A stretch of 64,000 nucleotides of DNA from Pterobdella sp. o SKG-2022 (lineage: Eukaryota; Annelida; Clitellata; Hirudinida; Piscicolidae), in assembly GCA_964035795.1 (NCBI GenBank), contig OZ038322.1, positions 1,709,281 to 1,773,280 of the forward strand, read 5' to 3'. How positions within the stretch are numbered: position 1 is the stretch's first letter; every line of letters starts with the position of its first letter. The notes beneath the pieces were generated by a model. It was not told the origin of the DNA. It ran no database searches and saw only the letters and a program-made list of their open reading frames with translations. Made by a program: the position numbers and the translations under genes. Of the stretch, positions 58,501 through 64,000 are shown piece after piece.

Positions 58501-59720
58501 AAGTTTTGATAAAATAGCTTTAATCTTCCATAAAATCTTTTTGAGTTTAACATATCAGGGTAGATAGCCTGTTTCTAATATCACGATAAAAACAAGCAAT
58601 AAATCAAAAGAACTTTTTGTTACTAGTTGTTCCTCAAGCGGCGGATGAGTCTGACAGAAGCAAAAACTTCATGCACAAGTGTGCGACAAATGAAAGAGGT
58701 ATACTACAATTTTGTCGTTTGTATTGAAGCATCTGACCGTTTGATTTTTGAGAAGGTTCGCAAACATTTTTGACTTTTTCTATTTTCTCTTTTCTGGATC
58801 TTTTGAGAAATAAATACTCATATGCTATCACGTTTAAACAATTTCGATTATTTTTTCTTTTTTTGTGATCTGGAAACTCTTGAAGTTATGCCACTATAAT
58901 TTATTCTTGATTGCAATTTGATTGCTTACGCAATTAGCAAGACATGAATCGAAAGGCACTTTAATAGATAGGCCCTGCTTTCATTTGTGCCACCCTCATG
59001 TCAGTTCATGCCCCTTTCAGACCATGGTCTAGCTCGACCTTTGAAAATCTACTGAGTTAAGATGCAATGAGGAGAAATATAATGAAGAGGACTAAATGTG
59101 GATCAGCGGAGTATTTTGTTCTTCAAACTTTGAGTCAAACCATTGTGAACTGGAACTGCAAAATGATGAAAAAGAAATATTTTCCATCTTAAACACCTAT
59201 CATTCTTCGTGCAAATTCTTTCGCTATTTTAGAGCACGGTTTAGCCTTAGTAGACATATGCACACACATCGTTAGATGGTCTTCGGACAAACAGTTTGTG
59301 GCCTGTACTTGAATAATTTTTGCTTATTCAAACTGATGAAGGATTTCTCAGACCAGTTAAACAAGGTGACCAGCATTCTTACTTGTCGCCATCACAATGC
59401 TTGTAATATCTACTGAGTATTCAGAAAAAGTTTTCAGATTTAAATGGCTACTACCTTGAGTTCATGGATTGTTTTTTTGTCGTCTCTGAGAAGATCGTAT
59501 AACTGCTGTCTATCTTCTTCTAGATCTGTCACCTGTAGTATATGTGGTGTGATTTGATGGGATGTAGGGTGTTGTAATTTAGTGTGAGAAGTTGAGATGT
59601 AGTGATGCAATTTAAGTTTTGCAACAAATTTCAATATAGTTATTGAAAAGTATTAACTTGCTGTCGCAGGTAGACCTCGAGCTTTTGAAGACTCTCAAGC
59701 TTTTGCTCTAACTCGGGCAT
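49572..59720 (-). CDS. Long coiled-coil protein (spliced, 23 exons seen, 3' end open)
   Basis: Exons on the minus strand: 59720-59658, 59532-59455, 57586-57510, 57428-57344, 57251-56853, 56785-56693, 56195-56106, 56049-55906, 55753-55409, 55308-55210, 55117-55043, 54964-54881, 54823-54647, 54267-54187, 53960-53796, 53534-53415, 53335-52892, 51409-51263, 51146-50850, 50740-50668, 50186-50059, 49879-49757, 49667-49572. The joined product is 1,161 residues so far, starting MPELEQKLESLQKLEVYLRQ. Nearly every residue lies in Leu/Lys/Glu/Gln heptad-rich coiled coil; I see no motor, globular or membrane domain. Almost all introns are phase 0, so exons can be lost or duplicated without frameshift. 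If the last donor is not used, the frame stops about 30 bases later. I do not recognise the family; a centrosome, cilium or Golgi scaffold is the likely type. Least certain: acceptors at 54268, 57587 and 51410, and whether exons exist upstream of 59720. Confidence 0.75.
51668..51931. mobile_element. Foldback element with 220-bp palindrome and 14-bp direct repeats
   Basis: 51668-51887 is a near-perfect inverted repeat: the outer arms of about 50 bases differ at two positions. The centre holds nested palindromes built on CATAATACGTTAGC. The 14-mer TTATGCTATTTTCT occurs immediately before it (51654-51667) and again at 51932-51945, as expected for a target-site duplication around a 264-bp element. 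It lies in the intron between exons 17 and 18 of the coiled-coil gene and has no coding capacity. Confidence 0.75.
52242..52406 (+). mobile_element. tRNA-derived SINE, copy 2
   Basis: Same family as 42893-43071: tRNA-like head (TATAGCTCAATGGTTGAGC, GGTTTCGATCC), a shared body (GACAATTAGCACCTGTTC, CAGTGTGTTTTTGC) and tail (AAGCGCTTTATAAATACTG). The B-box has an extra T. It lies in the same coiled-coil gene intron as the foldback element, antisense to that gene. I see no clean target duplication. Confidence 0.82.
55409..55753 (-). other. Exon with seven spaced Q-T motifs (LC8-like ladder)
   Basis: This 115-residue exon breaks the coiled coil. It contains IQTE, AQTE, TQTS, CQTE, CQTM, VQTG and VQVE, with Gln at exon residues 2, 16, 33, 48, 66, 81 and 94 (spacing 13-18). 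A residue such as Thr, Val, Ile or Cys before an invariant Gln-Thr is the anchor of dynein light chain LC8 (DYNLL) binding motifs, and multi-site partners space them similarly. The exon is Ser/Thr/Asn/Phe-rich and probably disordered, as LC8 ladders are. Binding itself is inference. Confidence 0.55.
57587..59454. other. Large intron 2 of the coiled-coil gene
   Basis: About 1.87 kb between exons 2 and 3 with no exon or mobile element I can support. Short open frames here lack good splice sites or composition. Confidence 0.5.
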
Positions 59721-60132
59721 CTCGAAGTTTGCTTAAATTTTATAAATAGACAAATATAGCATTTTTATTTCAAATCTCGTTTATTCAAAATTTAAAACTG
59801 AAAGTTAATATTTAATAATATAAATGTTATTTTTCAAAACAAAACTCAGTATCTTGGTATATTGAAAGTTTTAAAATGCACCAAATCCAATGTTGTTATT
59901 CTCACAAGTAGAACCCCAGCGAAAAATTTTACATTTACAAGTTATTAAACTCGAGATTCGAATGATCAAGCTTTATTTTTGAACATTAACCACAATCTAG
60001 TGAACATGCACGCATAGTTGATCGATCGAGCAGCTGTTCATATTATAATGAACACTGAAATGTATTTGAATAAAAACGTGCTAATAAATCATCGGACATG
60101 CATGGGCCTCAAGCAGGACTAAAGGCTGGTCA

Positions 60133-60142
60133 CCATATATGG
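60133..60142. promoter_or_regulatory. CArG box (SRF-type site)
   Basis: CCATATATGG matches the CC(A/T)6GG consensus exactly and lies about 410 bases upstream of the first visible coiled-coil exon. A chance match is possible in AT-rich DNA. Confidence 0.3.
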
Positions 60143-61271
60143 TCAACTTCACCATTGAGGGAGTGGTTGTGACATGAAGACGAAGGCACCTTTGTTAACG
60201 AAATCTTTTTGAAAGGTTAGTCAAGGTTTATGGACAGCCGTAGTTTTTCAATAGTTTGTTCGTATTGTTTTTAACGTCATTTGTTAAACTTTTATAAACA
60301 CCTATGAGGATCGCATAATTGGTTTAAAAATGGAAATTTCCATGTTTTATGATAAGGCTAAACTTATCGAAAATTATAGCTGTTTTTTTTGCTCAATAAG
60401 TTTATTAAAATTCTTTCATAAATCGACGTAAAAAAGTTGTTAAATTTATATTTATATGTAAATTGAAATGACTCTAAAAAATTAAATTTTCATAATATTT
60501 AAATTGAACACAACATTATTTTGCATACAAAATTTTCAAAGCAGTGTTGTTATTCGATGGAACATCAAAAGAGAAAACTGCTTCCAGAGTCATCAGTAGC
60601 ATTCAAAAACACATATGGAATGATAAAGTAGCTGCTTCTAAACAATATGATTAAATATAACACGACGTGAGTTCATGAAGACTGATGAGGGTTTCTAAAA
60701 AAGTCCAAGTCTTAGGACGTGATATCTTTTTAATCACACCTCGAACTTTCATAATATTAAGTCTTGTTTGGTAATTTAATGGAAATTTTTAAACTTTATA
60801 TTTCAATTTTTAATCTTAAATAAATATTTATCAAACTTCGGAAGTTTACAAAGATTTTTTACGAAATAATTATCTTAGCATTTCACTTTTTAAAATTAGT
60901 TGAGTTGGTTTTAACTATGAATATCAACTATCTTCTTTGTCTTGCTCAATATAGTCAGATGTTGTGCTTACACGGTAGATTTAGTTACAAGAGTTTAAAA
61001 GCATTACGAGCCTTTGCCAAGCATTCTTGTTAAAGTTTATTCAAATGTACAGTTAAAATGAAAATTATAATTTTTTAGTTGAACATAACTCAAAATATAC
61101 TATTTTAAGACGAAATATATAGCAATCATCAAAAACTCGAAGCTTTGTTGGCTGTAAATGTGATTAACATAAATTAGTGGCATATAAGTATACTAGTGTT
61201 TAAAAATGCAGTTTTAACTAAAGTTAATGAAGGAAAGCTACTACATCTTGCGCGATGTACCTTTTATGGAA

Positions 61272-61304
61272 GGCGGGACTAAAGCTCATTAATAAAGGGC
61301 GGGA
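61272..61304 (+). promoter_or_regulatory. Paired GGCGGGA boxes (E2F-like)
   Basis: GGCGGGA occurs at 61272-61278 and 61298-61304, 26 bases apart in the same orientation, in otherwise AT-rich DNA. It matches the core of E2F or DREAM-type sites. No gene start is evident next to it. Confidence 0.25.
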
Positions 61305-61758
61305 TTAAATAAGCAATCATGGAAACTTTTATTTATCGCTCATTCTTTTTTCGAAACTTGTTAGTTTGGGAGGTTGTCCTTGATTTTTGAAAATTAGGAG
61401 TTTTTTTTATCATATTTCCAAAATTTAGATGTATTCTAAATGTAATTTGTAGATTTTCAAAGATTTCAAGGATTTGTGGATAATGGACAATTTTCAGTTT
61501 TTCCTCGAAAAGCGTTAGTTATTTTTAATTTTTGAAAACAATCAAATTTTTATCGTATTTAAAAAATTCAGATATACTTTCAATATAATTTATACAATTT
61601 AACTGATTTATTACTTTAAGTGAGGAATTATTCAACAATTCTATTTCATATTATTCTAGATATATATATGTATTTGTAAGAATTCACTTTCTTATATAAT
61701 TTATTTTATTATTGTTTAGTTTAACTTTTCAGATACATCTTATGTATCTTTTGCATAA

Positions 61759-61879
61759 TAATTATCTATAGAACATCAATTTAAGGGATTCATACATTAA
61801 AAATAAATCTATAGTTTGCCATAAGGTTTTTTATTAATATTTGTATGAATATGTTAAATTGATGTTCTATAGATAATTA
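61759..61879. mobile_element. 121-bp MITE with perfect 26-bp inverted termini
   Basis: 61759-61784 and 61854-61879 are exact reverse complements (TAATTATCTATAGAACATCA...). The interior is itself partly palindromic (TTCATACA near 61789 against TGTATGAAT near 61841), so the whole element can fold into one hairpin. It is non-coding. Flanking duplication is not clear beyond TA. Confidence 0.75.
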
Positions 61880-62843
61880 CTATTCAGTTTTAGTTTTTTA
61901 TGAAATTATTTAATCTACTATTCACTTTCCTGCTTTAAATAATCTACACAGGATAAAAATTGAAGAAAGTATTCAATACAAGATAATATTACAAGTGCAT
62001 AAATGTTTCAAAATGGAAAGTTCTCCTTATTTTTCATCGATGAAAAAACTTAGATGATCGAACACAATGGACATAGTAAGAGTGAGAGCTAATATCATTT
62101 TGTGAAACAGAAGATTTGAAGTTGCTGCACCAGTTCTTTGGAGCAATTTACCAAATCACCTCAAATCCATAACCTCAGCAACAACTTTTTCCAAGTGCTC
62201 AAAAACCCATCTCATAATTAAGTTTTATAATCTTGAAACATATTTTGAGAATTTTTTTTCAGAAGTCAAATAATTGGAAAGGAATGACTGTGTGTGTTGA
62301 CTGAAGGGTGGAGTGTGAGGGGCTGGAAAGAATGAACATGGCTTATTTTCATTTATAATATTAAACTTATAAAACTGGCTTTTTTTAAATAAATGTATTA
62401 ATCCTCAATTGATGTTTTTAAAGTTTGATTGCTATACAAAACATACATAAGATGTCTATAAAAAGTTACATTTATAAAATTGGAAAAAATGAACATGGCT
62501 TATTTCCATTTATAATATTGGACTGACTCCGTATGTAAATATGTGAACTAATGTGTTCTTAAAAACTAACAGTTTCATGCTACTATGATAATGTTCGTTA
62601 TTTGTTTGTTTGTCTACTTAAAGTTGTATTGTTATTAACCCGTTTGTCTCCATTGATCTCATATGAGATCACTCACATATCACAATTATACTAATTATTG
62701 GTAAATTTTCACCTAAATCTACTTTTTTTTTGAAGTTTTATGATATTTAAGCTTAAAGTTTAACTTTCACTGACGGACATCTATTGAAATATATTTAATT
62801 AAGGCATAATCAATTTTACCTCCACTTGATAAGGTAAGTTCAT

Positions 62844-62864
62844 CTTACGAAAAGCTTCGTGTAA
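62844..62864. repeat. Short hairpin motif copy
   Basis: CTTACGAAAAGCTTCGTGTA is the reverse complement of the core of the 48260-48343 insertion. It is followed by AATAAA. It is probably part of another, undelimited copy of that element. Confidence 0.45.
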
Positions 62865-63373
62865 TAAAATAATTTCTGTAAGCGTTTTCATTTGAATATT
62901 TATTTTTAAATTAAAATAATCAAAAGTTGTTCTGAATATGTTGGATGCAGTAGAAAAACCTCAATTGCACTGTATTTCTGACAACTTTTTCACAAGTTAT
63001 CCCTTATTTATAGAAAAAACGATTTAAATCAAATACTTTTATTAACTGGATAATAACACGAATCTTTTCATAACTTACAAGCTCACATTATCAAATATTA
63101 TGTTAATAGGCTAGTTTAGTTATTCATTATTGATTAATACAAAGTCTTGGTTACCAAGCAACAGGAACTATACGGTAAAACAGGTAGAAAAAATGTTCTT
63201 TGACCAACAATAAAATTTAAACCAATTTTTCCTGTGTTTTTGTGAAGCTATTTCAAGGTAGAAACATAAAAAGAAGAAGCACCTCAAGCCGTGGTGGCTA
63301 CCGGATCAATGTTCAAATGCAGGTGTGACATGAACTGTTTTTAGAAGCTGAATAAGTTTTAGAAACTAAAACT

Positions 63374-63610
63374 TTTCACAGGTATTGTGGCAAGAAAACA
63401 CAGTTTAATCATGAAAATAAAGTACATTGTGCAAGAAGAGTTGAAGAGGTGGAAGCAGTTGAAGACGTCCAAGCAGTTGAAGAAGTCCAAGCAGTTGAGT
63501 AGGTGGAAGCAGTTGAGGAGGTGCAACCCAAATTGTCCCTTTTTGACAAGAAAGGATATAAAAAATGTGAAAATGTCCATGTGCATGACTGGGTCATTGT
63601 ATTCCAATGA
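63374..63610 (+). pseudogene. Broken frame with Cys/His cluster and Val-Glu-Ala repeat
   Basis: The frame reads YCGKKTQFNHENKVHCARR, a spacing reminiscent of a small zinc-binding knuckle, and then imperfect 5-residue repeats of the Val-Glu-(Ala/Glu/Asp)-Val-(Glu/Gln) type. It has one in-frame TAG at 63500-63502, after which the repeat and a Cys/His-containing stretch (KKCENVHVHDW) continue to a TGA at 63608. This looks like a decayed transposon or gene exon. I do not recognise the family. The 15-bp DNA repeat (GTCCAAGCAGTTGAA-like) spans about 63435-63525. Confidence 0.35.
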
Positions 63611-64000
63611 TCTATTAAGCGTCATAGGATGGGCACATGAAAACGTAAGTGTCAGAGGTACTAATAATAAACATATTTCATTGATTTTCATAATTTCGTT
63701 TTCAATATTAGATATTTCACTCATCCTGGTCACAGTTGCAAGTATGGGACATCTGGAAAAGGAACAATTTTAATAATTGCTACCAAGGAGCAATTAACTG
63801 AAGGTGCAAAATATTGCAAACCAGGCAGTGTCATCTCAGTAGGTTAGGTGAATTATGGATTGAATTATTTTGAATTAAACGATATTTATAAATTTCATAC
63901 TTTAAATATTAGTTTCAAATGATTAAAAGTTTAATTTTCCATTTAAATTCTACGCACGGACTTAGCCTACAGTTAACGACAATCTTAGTGATTGACAATT

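Larger units (their letters stand above)
59721..63370. other. Intergenic AT-rich region upstream of the coiled-coil gene
   Basis: No supported gene. It contains a CArG-type box at 60133, two GGCGGGA boxes near 61272 and 61298, a 26-bp-TIR element at 61759-61879 and a hairpin motif at 62844. The stretch 60100-60190 is slightly more GC-rich and may be promoter sequence for the minus-strand gene. Confidence 0.45.

Noticed and set aside
63359..63733. Minus-strand 124-codon frame and overlapping Ser/Thr-rich frame
   Set aside because: Both are shadows of the 15-bp repeat and lack start context, splice sites or recognisable domains.

Overview
This is a low-GC, intron-rich animal genome segment. 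The evidence is GT-AG introns, EGF/VWD/NIDO/AMOP exons with consistent phase-1 borders, tRNA-headed SINEs and several kinds of non-LTR retrotransposon. The species cannot be fixed from the sequence; an invertebrate (cnidarian-like or tunicate-like) fits best.

Layout. 1-4830 is AT-rich DNA without a recognisable gene; its first 490 bases recur at 40853-41342 with one mismatch. A TATA box (4834-4842) precedes a plus-strand gene that fills 5.1-39.8 kb, possibly to about 42 kb. I reconstruct it as 30 exons encoding about 9,760 residues. Exon 1 is a signal peptide. Exon 2 is a single uninterrupted exon of about 25.5 kb (5599-31083) made of a 9-bp, Ala-Thr-Thr coding repeat and ending in a poly-Thr (ACT)n tract. 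Exons 3-30 encode NIDO, AMOP, VWD, a run of EGF-like modules and a membrane segment, which is the layout of the MUC4-like transmembrane mucin family. Every exon junction I chose preserves the reading frame. Further small exons in the same phase (40263, 40601, 41884, 42689) suggest alternative C-terminal tails.

42.7-49.4 kb is a retrotransposon graveyard: at least six non-LTR fragments on both strands, a SINE nested in one of them, and an 84-bp hairpin insertion nested in another. From 59.7 kb down to 49.6 kb the minus strand carries a second gene, of which 23 exons are visible, almost all bounded by phase-0 introns. It encodes at least 1,161 residues of coiled coil. One exon (55409-55753) has seven regularly spaced Q-T/Q-V motifs resembling a dynein light chain LC8-binding ladder. 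59.7-64 kb is mostly intergenic, with a 26-bp-TIR foldback element and a broken Cys/His plus Val-Glu-Ala repeat reading frame at its end.

The two genes converge on the graveyard and show no functional link. The most unusual item is the giant Ala-Thr-Thr mucin exon. The LC8-like ladder and the precisely bounded foldback elements come next.
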